Assembly: GCF_001277235.1 (NCBI RefSeq)
Contig: NZ_CP012266.1
Coordinates: 1,240,001-1,304,000, forward strand
Direction: 5' to 3'
Length of the DNA: 64,000 nucleotides
Source: Cronobacter dublinensis subsp. dublinensis LMG 23823
GTDB lineage: Bacteria; Pseudomonadota; Gammaproteobacteria; Enterobacterales; Enterobacteriaceae
The notes below the pieces were generated by a model. The model did no database searches and was not told the DNA's origin. It worked only from the letters and a program-made list of their open reading frames with translations. The position numbers and the translations under genes were made by a program. Below, in pieces: positions 34,930 through 44,219 of this stretch. Each line of letters begins with the position of its first letter. Position 1 is the first letter of the stretch.

Positions 34930-37203
34930 TCAGAAGTGGGTGTTGATGCCCATGAACCAGGTGCGGCCCGATTCGTTATAGGTTTCCGCCCCGGCGCCGT
35001 ACATCCAGGCGTTGGTTTTGGCGTTACCCGTGGTCTGGGCGTTACCGGCGCGCCAGTGACGTTTGTCGAGGACATTATCGACGCCCGCCGTCAGGCTGAC
35101 GTTTTTAGTGACATCCCAGGTGCCGCTCAGGCCGACGATGCTGTAAGGGCTCACTTCGTTGGTGCTGCTGTCGGTCACGCGCTCGCCCTTGTAGTTATAC
35201 ATTTTCGGTTTCTGACGACCATACCAGGTGAAGGTGCTTTGCAGCGACACATCGTCGCGCACCTGCCAGCTCAGCGTCGAGTTCAGCGTAAACTCCGGAA
35301 TGATCGACAGGCGATCGCCGGTGGTTTTGTTCTTACTCTGTAACATCCAGGTCAGGTTGTTGCTCCACTGTACGGTGTCGGTCACCGGCAGGTTCAGCGT
35401 GCCTTCCAGCCCTTCAACCACGGCTTTCGGCACGTTCTCCCACTGGTAGAGATCCGTTTTGTTGCTGACAGCGGTGACGCGTGAATAGCCCGCCTCGATT
35501 TTGTCGTGATAGTCGTTACGGAACCACGTCAGGCCCGCCTGATAGCCATCCTGTTTGTACTCCAGGCCAATCTCTTTATTGACGCTGGTTTCGGCCTTGA
35601 GATCGTCATTGCCCATCAGGTAGCAGCCGACGTTGGTGGCGCTGGCGTAGCAGCCCTGGCCGCGGCTGTAGAGGATGTAGTTGTCGTTGGTCTGATACAG
35701 GCTCGGCGCTTTATAGGCGCGGGCGATGCCCATTTTCAGGGTCAGCGTGTCGGTCAGCGCCTGGGTGAGGTTCAGCGCCGGGCTCCAGTTGTTGCCAACG
35801 ATACTATGATGATCGAAGCGCAGCGACGGGGTTAGCGTGGTGCTGTCGGTCAGCTGCATGTTGTCTTCCGCGAACAGCGAGAAGATTTCCGCTTTGGCGT
35901 ACGGGCTGCGGCCCGTGGTGTCGACGCCCGGGATCGCGCCGCCGCTGGTCGAGCCGGTCAGCGCCTGGGCGGTAGAGGTGCCGTCTTTCAGGCGCTGCTG
36001 ATTCCACTCGGTGCCGACGGTCAGGTTCTGATTCACCAGCCAGTCGAACGGAATGCTCACTTCGCTGTGCAGCAGCACGTCGCTCAGGTTGATATCGGAG
36101 AACTTCTCGCTGTTGAATAACCCTTCCAGACCGCCCGTTAAGCCTTCGCCCAGACGCGAGTTGCGGGTGTGCTCATACTGGGCGTAAGTGTTGGTGGTGA
36201 CGCCGTTATCCCAGCCGCCGGTCCAGGTGACCGCGTAGTTCTGGCGGTAAAGACGGTTGGTCTCCTTGCCGTAGTATTTCTTCACCAGGCCACTGGAGTT
36301 GTTGTCGTTGTTGGTGTTCTGGGTGTCGCCCGCGTAGAGGTTGCCCTGGCGGCTGTAGCCCGCTTCAAACTCCAGCGCCTGCATCGGGGCGAATTCCCAG
36401 CGGACCTGGCCATTAATGTCTTTATTCACCACTCCTTCGCGCCCGGCGGGCAGCGTATCGGCGTAGTTGCCGGTGCGCAGCGACTCATGCCCGGCGTTGA
36501 TGTCCTGCGCGTCCGCCTGGGTTTTCGCCAGATTGCCGTAAAGGCGGAAGCTGACGCTGTCGCCAAGTGGCCCGGTCAGGCTGAAGTTGGTGCGTTTGGT
36601 GGCGCCTTCGGCTTTATGCTCCGGCACGTCGAAATAGCTGTCCCACGCGCCGTGCCACTCGTTGCTGCTGCGTTTGGTGATGATATTCACCACGCCGCCC
36701 GCCGCGCCGTTGCCGTAGCGCGCCGCGGCAGGGCCGCGTAGCACTTCAATGCGCTCAATCATCTCCGGCGGCACCCAGGCGGTATCACCGCGGCTGTCGC
36801 GCTCGCCGCGCCAGCCCTGACGCACCGAGTTGCGGCTGCTCACCGGTTTGCCGTCTATCAGGATCAGCGTGTTTTCCGGGCCCATGCCGCGAATGTCTAT
36901 CTGGCGGTTATTGCCGCGCTGGCCGCTGGTGGAGTTGCCGGTCAGGTTGACGCCAGGCATGGTGCGGATGATTTCCGACACGTCGCGCGCGGGCGGGTTT
37001 TTGCGAATTTCGTCGGCGGTAATGGTAGAAACACCCGGCGCCTGAAGGTTTTGCTGCGCGGCGGTGACCACGATCGTGTCGTCGGTTTGCGCGGCCTTGC
37101 TATCCACGGCGGTGGTGCTGTCCTGCGCCCAGGCAGGCAACGCAACGCCATACATCCCAGGGATTATCAGCATCGCCAGAGAGAGGGGGAGCTTTTTATT
37201 CAT
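34930..37203 (-). CDS. fepA: Ferric enterobactin TonB-dependent receptor FepA
   Basis: A protein of 757 residues. A signal peptide ends LPAWA. The TonB box region DTIVVTAA is followed by the plug domain (RDVSEIIRTMPGVNLTGNSTSGQRGNNRQIDIRGMG in pieces, GPAAARYGNGAAGGVVNIIT) and a 22-strand barrel ending in Phe (GINTHF). It takes ferric enterobactin across the outer membrane. I use ATG 37203 behind AGGA; the open frame runs further upstream through the promoter. It is divergent from fes across Fur boxes. Confidence 0.97.
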   Translation of the reverse strand: MNKKLPLSLAMLIIPGMYGVALPAWAQDSTTAVDSKAAQTDDTIVVTAAQQNLQAPGVSTITADEIRKNPPARDVSEIIRTMPGVNLTGNSTSGQRGNNRQIDIRGMGPENTLILIDGKPVSSRNSVRQGWRGERDSRGDTAWVPPEMIERIEVLRGPAAARYGNGAAGGVVNIITKRSSNEWHGAWDSYFDVPEHKAEGATKRTNFSLTGPLGDSVSFRLYGNLAKTQADAQDINAGHESLRTGNYADTLPAGREGVVNKDINGQVRWEFAPMQALEFEAGYSRQGNLYAGDTQNTNNDNNSSGLVKKYYGKETNRLYRQNYAVTWTGGWDNGVTTNTYAQYEHTRNSRLGEGLTGGLEGLFNSEKFSDINLSDVLLHSEVSIPFDWLVNQNLTVGTEWNQQRLKDGTSTAQALTGSTSGGAIPGVDTTGRSPYAKAEIFSLFAEDNMQLTDSTTLTPSLRFDHHSIVGNNWSPALNLTQALTDTLTLKMGIARAYKAPSLYQTNDNYILYSRGQGCYASATNVGCYLMGNDDLKAETSVNKEIGLEYKQDGYQAGLTWFRNDYHDKIEAGYSRVTAVSNKTDLYQWENVPKAVVEGLEGTLNLPVTDTVQWSNNLTWMLQSKNKTTGDRLSIIPEFTLNSTLSWQVRDDVSLQSTFTWYGRQKPKMYNYKGERVTDSSTNEVSPYSIVGLSGTWDVTKNVSLTAGVDNVLDKRHWRAGNAQTTGNAKTNAWMYGAGAETYNESGRTWFMGINTHF

Positions 37204-37394
37204 CTTGTATCCTGCAGTTTTCAACTGCGGCCCGAAAGTCCTTCCCCAACGGGGCAGGGCGCAGCATGGAATGACCCGGCTCGCCTGACGCAACACACCG
37301 CTCATCCCGGAACGGCAATGCGCAGTGGCCTGGTCGGTTAATGTTTTTAACGTGAAAGACGCGCTTCCCACAGCGCGCCATTACGCTATTGCAA

Positions 37395-37440
37395 ATGCAA
37401 ATAATTATCAATAATATTATCATCAAATTATCATGCGTTC
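37395..37440. promoter_or_regulatory. Fur-box cluster in the fepA-fes divergent promoter
   Basis: Three ATTATC hexamers (reverse complement of the Fur half-site GATAAT) start at 37404, 37416 and 37427 in a very A+T-rich stretch. This matches overlapping Fur sites and predicts iron repression of both fepA-entD and fes-ybdZ-entF, as at the same place in E. coli. Confidence 0.8.
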
Positions 37441-37483
37441 TTTAAATTCATGATATTTATCAAAATTAGCGGAGGGTTAGACG

Positions 37484-38713
37484 GTGGCGGAGCACGCAGC
37501 GGGAAGTGAAGCCTGGTGGCAGGAAAAACAGGCGCACGGCGTGCCGGAGATTTCCGGCGCGCAGCACGGGAAATGCGCCGTCACGTTCTGGTGGCGCGAT
37601 CCCGCCGGCGATGAAACCACCTCTGATGTGCAGCGGGTCTGGATCTACCTCACCGGCATCACCGATCACCACAAACCCTCCGCGCCGCAGTCTATGACGC
37701 GCCTGCCGGGCACCGATGCATGGTACTGGCGCGTGTCGCTCAGCGAACGCTGGCGCGGCAGCTACTGTTTTATCCCCTCGACAAAAACCGATGATTTCGC
37801 CCCTGAAGCCTTCAGCGACGCGCCCGCGCGCCAGGCGCTGCGCGAAGGCTGGCGCAAACTTCTGCCGCAGGCGCGGCCCGACCCGCTCAACCCGCACCAC
37901 TGGCGGGGCGGTCGCGGGCATCCGGTCAGCGCGCTGCATCTGCCGGGCGCGCCTGCGCAGCCGGGCTGGGAGGAGGGCGAGGTGGCATATACGCCCGCCG
38001 AGGAATTTCTCTGGCGCAGCGACCGGCTCGGCAACGAGCGTCGCGTCTGGCTTTTTACCACCGGTGGCGATGACGCCCCCGAGACCCGCCCACTCGCTAT
38101 TTTGCTCGACGGTCAGTTCTGGGCGAACAGCCAGCCGGTCTGGCCCGCGCTCCAGCGGCTGACCGAGCGCGGCGTGCTGCCGCCTGCCGTTTATCTGCTG
38201 GTGGATGTGATTGATACCGCGCACCGAAGCGAAGAGTTGCCCTGCAATGCCGCCTTCTGGGAGGCACTGTGGGAGGAACTGCTGCCGCTGGCGCGCGCCA
38301 AAACGGCATGGCGCGAAGACCCGCAGACTACCGTCGTCGCCGGGCAGAGCTTCGGCGGGCTGTCGGCGCTCTATGCGGGGCTCCACTGGCCGCAGCGTTT
38401 CGGCTGCGTGCTAAGCCAGTCCGGTTCGTTCTGGTGGCCGAAACGCGACGCGAACGGCGACGGCTGGCTGGTGGACGCGCTCGCCGCAGGGCGGCTTGAC
38501 CCGCGTCCGCTGCGCATTTTTCTTGAGGCGGGCCTTCACGAGCCGCTTATTTTGCAGACCAGTCAGCGCCTGGTTTCCTTACTGCAACAGACACAGCAGC
38601 CGCTTTTCTGGCGTCAGGTTGACGGCGGACACGATGCGCTTTGCTGGCGTGGCGGGCTCACCGACGGGCTGGCCGCGCTGTGGGGCGGCCTTCATGCCCC
38701 GGCGCGTTTTTAA
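37484..38713 (+). CDS. fes: Enterobactin esterase Fes
   Basis: A protein of 409 residues that cleaves imported ferric enterobactin in the cytoplasm to release iron. The N-terminal domain (VTFWWRDPAG, RVWIYLTGITDHH) precedes an esterase domain with the nucleophile elbow GQSFGG (about 286-291) and the catalytic His in GGHDALCW (about 380). It starts at GTG 37484 behind GGAGGG, seven bases away, and is followed by ybdZ after 15 bases. Confidence 0.95.
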   Translation: MAEHAAGSEAWWQEKQAHGVPEISGAQHGKCAVTFWWRDPAGDETTSDVQRVWIYLTGITDHHKPSAPQSMTRLPGTDAWYWRVSLSERWRGSYCFIPSTKTDDFAPEAFSDAPARQALREGWRKLLPQARPDPLNPHHWRGGRGHPVSALHLPGAPAQPGWEEGEVAYTPAEEFLWRSDRLGNERRVWLFTTGGDDAPETRPLAILLDGQFWANSQPVWPALQRLTERGVLPPAVYLLVDVIDTAHRSEELPCNAAFWEALWEELLPLARAKTAWREDPQTTVVAGQSFGGLSALYAGLHWPQRFGCVLSQSGSFWWPKRDANGDGWLVDALAAGRLDPRPLRIFLEAGLHEPLILQTSQRLVSLLQQTQQPLFWRQVDGGHDALCWRGGLTDGLAALWGGLHAPARF

Positions 38714-38728
38714 CGACAGGAGTGACGT

Positions 38729-38950
38729 ATGGAATTCAGCAATCCCTTCGATAACCCGCAGGGCCGCTTCTGGCTGCTCGAAAATGACCAACAGCAGGTA
38801 AGCCTCTGGCCGCAGGCGTGCGCGCTGCCGCCGGGCTGGCGCGTGGTGGTGGCGCCGCAAAGCGCGCAGGCCTGCGAGGAATTACTCGCACCCTATGGCG
38901 CGGCGCTTCAGCCGGGCTATTTCGCCCGTGCCATCGACAAGCGAGGTTAA
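38729..38950 (+). CDS. ybdZ: MbtH-like protein YbdZ
   Basis: A protein of 73 residues with the MbtH signature NPFDNPQGRFWLLEND, QVSLWP and LPPGWRVV. MbtH-like proteins bind and activate the adenylation domain of non-ribosomal peptide synthetases, here EntF, which begins one base after its stop. Confidence 0.95.
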   Translation: MEFSNPFDNPQGRFWLLENDQQQVSLWPQACALPPGWRVVVAPQSAQACEELLAPYGAALQPGYFARAIDKRG

Positions 38951-38951
38951 C

Positions 38952-41900
38952 GTGACGGATCTCTCCCTGACACCGGCCACACCCGCCGCCGCCTCGCTGC
39001 CGCTGGTAGCGGCGCAGCCTGGCATCTGGATGGCCGAAAAACTCTCCGACCAGGTCAACGCCTGGAGCGTGGCGCACTATGTGGAGCTGAACGGCGCGCC
39101 CGATGCGCCGCTGCTGGCGCGCGCTATCGTCGCGGGCATGATGGAGGCCGACACGCTGCGCATGCGCTTTGACGAGCGCGACGGCATTGTCACCCAGCGC
39201 CTCGATCCTGGCCTGACGTTTGAGACGCCCGCGATTATTGATGTGCGCCATGAAGCCGACCCGCAGGCGGCGGCGCTGACGCGGATGCGCGCCGATCTGG
39301 AGCAGGATTTACGCGTCGCGAGCGGCCAGTCGCTGGCGCATCACCAGTTGTTGCGCGTGGGTGACACGCGCTGGTTCTGGTATCAGCGCTATCATCATTT
39401 AGTGGTCGATGGCTTCAGTTTTACCGCCATTACCCGCCGTATCGCCGATATTTACCGCAGCTGGCATCGCGGCGAAGACCCCGGCCCGTCGCCGTTTGTC
39501 GCTTTTAACGAGGTGGTGGAGGAATACGCACGCTATCAGTCGTCGGACGCCTGCGCGCGCGACGCCGCCTTCTGGGCGCAGCAGGTGCGTGAACTGCCGC
39601 CGCCGGCGACGCTTTCTGATAAACCGCTGAGTGGGCAATCCTCTACCACCGCGCTTATCCGCCGTTCGCTGCGTTTTGACGAGGTGCATTTCGCCGCGCT
39701 CATGGCCAGTAGCGGCGGGCTCGCCGCACCCGATGTGGCACTGGCGCTGGTGGCGCTGTGGCTTGGCCGCCTTAGCGGGCGTAACGACTACAGCGCCGGT
39801 TTCATCTTCATGCGCCGCATCGGCTCCGCCGCGCTGTGCGCCACCGGCCCGGTGCTGAACGTGCTGCCCTGTCCGGTGCGTATTGATCCGTCGCAGACGC
39901 TGGCGCAGTTCGCCGCCGCCTTTGCAAAGACGCTCAAAACGCTGCGCCGTCATCAGCGCTATGACGCCGAGCAGGTGCTGCGCGACAGCGGCAACGTCGC
40001 GCAGCAGACACCGTTGTTCGGCCCGGTGCTTAACCTGAAAATGTTTGATTACCGGCTCGATTTTGACGGCGTCGAAGGCGTTACACACCAGCTTGCCTCA
40101 GGGCCGGTAAAAGATCTCGAAATCGCCCTGTATGTGGACGAGCAGGGTGGCGTAACGCTGGAGCTGCTCGCCAACCAGCAGCGCTACGATGCCGCGCAGA
40201 TTGAACGCCAGCTCGCCCGCCTGCCGCGCCTGCTGGCGCAGTTCGCGGCAAATCCCGGGCTTTTGTGCGCGCAGGCGGATCTGCTGGGCGAAGAAGACTA
40301 CGCGCTGATAGCGCGCGTCAACCAGACCGCCATGCAACTGCCGCAGGAGACGCTCAGCAGCCTGCTGGAGAAACAGGCGCAGGCGACGCCCCAGGCCGCT
40401 GCGCTGGCGGATGACCATTACGCATTTACCTACCGGGAAATGCGCGAGCAGGTGCTTACCCTCGCCGCAGAACTGGTGCAGCGCGGCGTGAAACCGGGCG
40501 ATGTGGTGGCCGTCGCGCTGCCGCGTTCGGTCTTTTTGTCGCTGGCATTGCAGGCTATCGTCGAGGCGGGGGCCGCCTGGCTGCCGCTTGACACCGGTTA
40601 TCCGGACGACCGTCTGCACATGATGCTGGAGGACGCGCGCCCGGCCATGCTGATCACCGCCGCGCAGGAGCAAGGGCGTTTTGCTGGCCTGGATCTGCCG
40701 GTGTTCAGCTATGACGCGCCGCTTGCCGTTAGCGCGCCGCAGTCGCTCGCGCGTTCGCACCCGTCGCACACCGCGTATGTCATTTTCACCTCCGGCTCCA
40801 CCGGACGCCCAAAGGGCGTGATGGTCGGCCAGACCGCCATCGTCAACCGACTGCTATGGATGCAAAGCCACTATCCGCTCGGCGGGGATGACGTGGTGCT
40901 GCAAAAAACGCCGTGCAGTTTTGACGTTTCGGTATGGGAGTTTTTCTGGCCGCTCATCGTTGGCGCGCGGCTGGTGATGGCGCCGCCTGAGGCGCATCGC
41001 GACCCGCAGGCCTTGCAGGCGCTGTTTGCGCGCTGGCGCGTGACGACGACGCACTTTGTGCCCTCAATGCTGGCGGCGTTTGTCGGCGCGCTCGCCACGC
41101 CGCAGGCCGTTGACGCCTGCGCGTCGCTGCGCCAGGTGTTCTGCAGCGGCGAAGCGCTGCCGACCGAATTATGCCGCGAGTGGGAACGCCTGACCGCCGT
41201 CCCGCTGCATAATCTCTACGGCCCGACGGAAGCGGCGGTGGACGTGAGCTGGTATCCGGCCTTCGGCGAAACGCTGGCAAAGGTCGCGGGCCCGAGCGTG
41301 CCCATCGGCTTCCCGGTCTGGAATACCGGCCTGCGCATTCTGGACAGCGCCATGCGTCCGGTGCCGCCGGGCATGGCGGGCGATCTCTATCTTACCGGCA
41401 TTCAGCTGGCGCAAGGGTATCTGGGTCGCCCGGATCTGACCGCCAGCCGCTTTATCGCCGATCCGTTCGCGCCCGGCGAGCGGATGTACCGCACCGGTGA
41501 CGTGGCGCGCTGGCTCACGGACGGCGCGGTGGAGTACCTCGGGCGCAGCGACGATCAGCTGAAAATTCGCGGCCAGCGCATCGAGCCTGGCGAGATTGAC
41601 CGCGTCATGCAAAGCCTGCCGGACGTGGCGCAGGCGGTGACGCATGCCTGTGTGCTGAATGAGAACGCCCAGGCGGGCGGCGATGCGCGTCAGCTGGTGG
41701 GGTATGTCGTCTCCACCTCCGGCGAGGCGCTGGATGTCGCGGCGCTGCGCGCGTGTTTAAGCGAGCGTCTGCCCGCGCATATGGTGCCGGTGACGCTTAT
41801 CCAGCTCCCTGCGCTGCCGCTCAGCGCCAACGGCAAGCTGGATCGCAAAGCGCTGCCGCTGCCGCAGCTTACCGCCCGCGCGGCGGGCAGGCAGGCGGCG

Positions 41901-42857
41901 CCGGGCGTGGAAACGGCCATCGCCCGCGCGTTTTCGCAGCTTCTGGGCGTAGAGGTGACCGACTCGCAGGCTGATTTCTTTGCGCTCGGCGGCCATTCGC
42001 TGCTGGCGATGCGGCTGGCGGCGCTGCTCACGCGCGAGCTGGCGCGCCCGGTGACGGTCGGGCAGGTGATGATCGCGCCGACGGTGGAGAAACTCGCGGC
42101 GCAGGTTAACGCAGGGGGGAGCGACGCGCAGGCGGGTTTTGAGGCAGTGCTGCCGCTGCGCGATGGCACCGGGCCGACGCTGTACTGTTTCCACCCGGCG
42201 TCGGGCTTCGCCTGGCAGTTTAGCGTGTTGCAGCGCTGGTTATCGCCGCGCTGGGCGATTACGGGTATTCAGTCGCCGCGCCCGGACGGCCCGATGCAGC
42301 AGTGTGCGTCGGTTGATGAACTGTGCGAGCGCCATCTCGCGACGCTTAGACAGTTACAGCCGCACGGGCCGTACTGGCTGTTCGGCTATTCGCTCGGCGG
42401 CACCCTTGCGCACGGCGTCGCCGCGCGTTTAAGGGCGGCGGGCGAAGAGGTCGCGTTCCTCGGCCTGCTCGACACCTGGCCGCCGGAAACCCAGAACTGG
42501 CAGGAAAAGGACGGGCAGGAACTCGACCCGGCCGTGCTGGCGGAGATCGAACGCGAGCGGGCGGCGTTTGTCAGCGCGCAGCAGGGGCAGGGCCCGACGA
42601 GGCTGTTTGAGACCATTGAGGGGAATTACGCCGACGCGGTGCGGCTGCTCTCTACCGCGCGCAGCACGCGCTTTGACGGCGAGGCAACGCTGTTTGTCGC
42701 CGAGCGGACCGTGACGCCAGGCCTCAACCCGCTGGACGCCTGGGCGCCCTGGACGCGCGCGCTGGAGGTGCATTATGTCGACTGCGCGCACGTAGAGATT
42801 ATTTCCCCGCAGGCGTTCGAGGTGATTGGCCCGTTGTTGCGGGAGAGACTGGGGTAG
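38952..42857 (+). CDS. entF: Enterobactin synthase component F (NRPS)
   Basis: A protein of 1301 residues (E. coli EntF is slightly shorter). Domains in order: condensation (HHLVVDG at about 148), adenylation for serine (FTSGSTGRPKG at about 612, GEIDRVMQ), carrier domain with phosphopantetheine Ser (FFALGGHSLL, about 1008-1017), and thioesterase (nucleophile in GYSLGG, about 1144; His in CAHVEI near the end). It activates serine, joins it to dihydroxybenzoate and cyclises the trimer. The start is GTG 38952 behind GAGG; the open frame continues upstream inside ybdZ but without family sequence. Confidence 0.97.
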   Translation: MTDLSLTPATPAAASLPLVAAQPGIWMAEKLSDQVNAWSVAHYVELNGAPDAPLLARAIVAGMMEADTLRMRFDERDGIVTQRLDPGLTFETPAIIDVRHEADPQAAALTRMRADLEQDLRVASGQSLAHHQLLRVGDTRWFWYQRYHHLVVDGFSFTAITRRIADIYRSWHRGEDPGPSPFVAFNEVVEEYARYQSSDACARDAAFWAQQVRELPPPATLSDKPLSGQSSTTALIRRSLRFDEVHFAALMASSGGLAAPDVALALVALWLGRLSGRNDYSAGFIFMRRIGSAALCATGPVLNVLPCPVRIDPSQTLAQFAAAFAKTLKTLRRHQRYDAEQVLRDSGNVAQQTPLFGPVLNLKMFDYRLDFDGVEGVTHQLASGPVKDLEIALYVDEQGGVTLELLANQQRYDAAQIERQLARLPRLLAQFAANPGLLCAQADLLGEEDYALIARVNQTAMQLPQETLSSLLEKQAQATPQAAALADDHYAFTYREMREQVLTLAAELVQRGVKPGDVVAVALPRSVFLSLALQAIVEAGAAWLPLDTGYPDDRLHMMLEDARPAMLITAAQEQGRFAGLDLPVFSYDAPLAVSAPQSLARSHPSHTAYVIFTSGSTGRPKGVMVGQTAIVNRLLWMQSHYPLGGDDVVLQKTPCSFDVSVWEFFWPLIVGARLVMAPPEAHRDPQALQALFARWRVTTTHFVPSMLAAFVGALATPQAVDACASLRQVFCSGEALPTELCREWERLTAVPLHNLYGPTEAAVDVSWYPAFGETLAKVAGPSVPIGFPVWNTGLRILDSAMRPVPPGMAGDLYLTGIQLAQGYLGRPDLTASRFIADPFAPGERMYRTGDVARWLTDGAVEYLGRSDDQLKIRGQRIEPGEIDRVMQSLPDVAQAVTHACVLNENAQAGGDARQLVGYVVSTSGEALDVAALRACLSERLPAHMVPVTLIQLPALPLSANGKLDRKALPLPQLTARAAGRQAAPGVETAIARAFSQLLGVEVTDSQADFFALGGHSLLAMRLAALLTRELARPVTVGQVMIAPTVEKLAAQVNAGGSDAQAGFEAVLPLRDGTGPTLYCFHPASGFAWQFSVLQRWLSPRWAITGIQSPRPDGPMQQCASVDELCERHLATLRQLQPHGPYWLFGYSLGGTLAHGVAARLRAAGEEVAFLGLLDTWPPETQNWQEKDGQELDPAVLAEIERERAAFVSAQQGQGPTRLFETIEGNYADAVRLLSTARSTRFDGEATLFVAERTVTPGLNPLDAWAPWTRALEVHYVDCAHVEIISPQAFEVIGPLLRERLG

Positions 42858-42860
42858 GGG

Positions 42861-42940
42861 CGGCGGGTGCGCTTCGCTTACCCGCCCTGGAAAAGAAGCC
42901 GGGTTTTATCGTAGGGCGGGTAAGCGTTAGCGCACCCGCC
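42861..42940. repeat. REP-like inverted pair downstream of entF
   Basis: Two G+C-rich elements, about 42861-42887 and 42911-42940, are near reverse complements of each other (GTAGGGCGGGTAAGCG...GCGCACCCGCC). The same type of sequence recurs at about 50137-50205 and 55838-55920, which marks it as a dispersed extragenic repeat. It occupies the junction where the rest of the E. coli ent-fep cluster would be. Confidence 0.7.
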
Positions 42941-42975
42941 AGCCACATCGCTCATCACCCACACCTCGCGCCACC

Positions 42976-43000
42976 CTTAAAACCTCGCGGTTACGCGAGG
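42976..43000 (-). terminator. Terminator overlapping the mtnD stop
   Basis: On the minus strand CCTCGCG (43000-42994) pairs with CGCGAGG (42989-42983) around a 4-base loop holding the stop codon, followed by TTTTAAG. Confidence 0.75.
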
Positions 43001-43533
43001 CGTGGGTATCCTTCGGCTATCGGGCTGCCGGTGAAATTCGCAATCCATCCTTCGGGATTATCGAAAATACGGATCGCCGTAAAATGCGGCTGCGAGCCCA
43101 TATCAAACCAGTGCGGCGTCCCGGCAGGCACCGAGATTAAATCGTTTTTCTCGCACAACACCTGGTAGACCTTATCGCCGATGTGCAGGCAAAACAGCCC
43201 TGCGCCTTCAACGAAAAACCGCACTTCGTCTTCGCCGTGGGTATGTTCATTGAGAAATTTGCCGCGCATCGCCTCTTTTTGCGGGTTATCGGCCCGCATG
43301 CTGATCACATCCCAGCTCTGATAGCCTTTTTCCGCCACCAGACGGTCAATGGCGTGCTGGTAGGCGGTCAGCACCGCCTCCGGCGTCGGGTTATCGCCGA
43401 GATCGCGGTCGGCCTGCCAGCGTTCGAACCGCACGCCCTGGGCGTTAAGCTGTTCGCGAATCGCCTGCGCATCGGTGCTCTGCCACAGCGGTTCGCGGGC
43501 GTCGTTATCGGCAAAAATCGTCAATGCGCTCAT
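42991..43533 (-). CDS. mtnD: Acireductone dioxygenase MtnD
   Basis: A 180-residue cupin that oxidises the acireductone intermediate of the methionine salvage pathway to 2-keto-4-methylthiobutyrate and formate (iron form). Metal ligands H97, H99 and E103 (EHTHGEDEVRFF) and H141 (GTPHWFD) are all present. The start codon overlaps the mtnC stop by 4 bases (ATGA). It is the last gene of the mtnB-mtnC-mtnD operon. Confidence 0.96.
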   Translation of the reverse strand: MSALTIFADNDAREPLWQSTDAQAIREQLNAQGVRFERWQADRDLGDNPTPEAVLTAYQHAIDRLVAEKGYQSWDVISMRADNPQKEAMRGKFLNEHTHGEDEVRFFVEGAGLFCLHIGDKVYQVLCEKNDLISVPAGTPHWFDMGSQPHFTAIRIFDNPEGWIANFTGSPIAEGYPRLA

Positions 43534-44219
43534 GTCGGGATCTGCTCCGGGTGGATGTCATCGAAACTGGAAACCTGGCGGTGGGTGCTTTGCGGGTCCG
43601 GCTCGCCGCGAATCAGCTGAATGGTTTTCCAGCCCGACTCGCGCGCGGCGTCAAGCTCCTCGCGGACATCTGAGAGAAACAGCATCTGATGCACCGGCAC
43701 GCCGGTTTTCATGGAGATATTACGGTACGACGACGGCTGACGTTTGGCGCCGACGTGGGTGTCGAAAAAGCCGCTCAGCAGGCCCGAAACATCGCCTTCG
43801 TCACTGTGACTGAACAGCAGTTTTTGCGCCGGGACGGAGCCGGAAGAGTAGATATAAATATCGATATCCTGATCGCTCCAGCGGCGCATCGCGGGCACGA
43901 CGTCCGGGTAAAGGTGACCGGTGAAGTCGCCGTTCACGTAGCCTTCGCGCCAGATATGGCCCTGAATGGATTTCAGCGCCGGGGATTTGCTGTCTTCATC
44001 CATAAATTTGAAGAGGGTTTCCAGCAGCTGATCGACCGAGGCCGCCGGCTGGTGGATCTCGCCGCGCAGTTCGTTGAGCAGCAGATTTACCGGTTCGCGG
44101 TGTTCGCCCGAGCGGATAAAGCGCTCCAGGCGCTCGCGCGCATACGGAAACAGAACGTTATGAACGAAGCGGATATCGGTCGTGGTGCCTTCAATATCGG
44201 TAACAATGGCGCGGATCAT
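43530..44219 (-). CDS. mtnC: Enolase-phosphatase E1 MtnC
   Basis: A 229-residue HAD-superfamily enzyme that enolises and dephosphorylates 2,3-diketo-5-methylthiopentyl-1-phosphate. Motif I is DIEGTTT at residues 8-14, motif II YIYSSGS, motif III/IV LFLSDVREELDAARESGW. It overlaps mtnB and mtnD by 4 bases each. Confidence 0.96.
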   Translation of the reverse strand: MIRAIVTDIEGTTTDIRFVHNVLFPYARERLERFIRSGEHREPVNLLLNELRGEIHQPAASVDQLLETLFKFMDEDSKSPALKSIQGHIWREGYVNGDFTGHLYPDVVPAMRRWSDQDIDIYIYSSGSVPAQKLLFSHSDEGDVSGLLSGFFDTHVGAKRQPSSYRNISMKTGVPVHQMLFLSDVREELDAARESGWKTIQLIRGEPDPQSTHRQVSSFDDIHPEQIPT

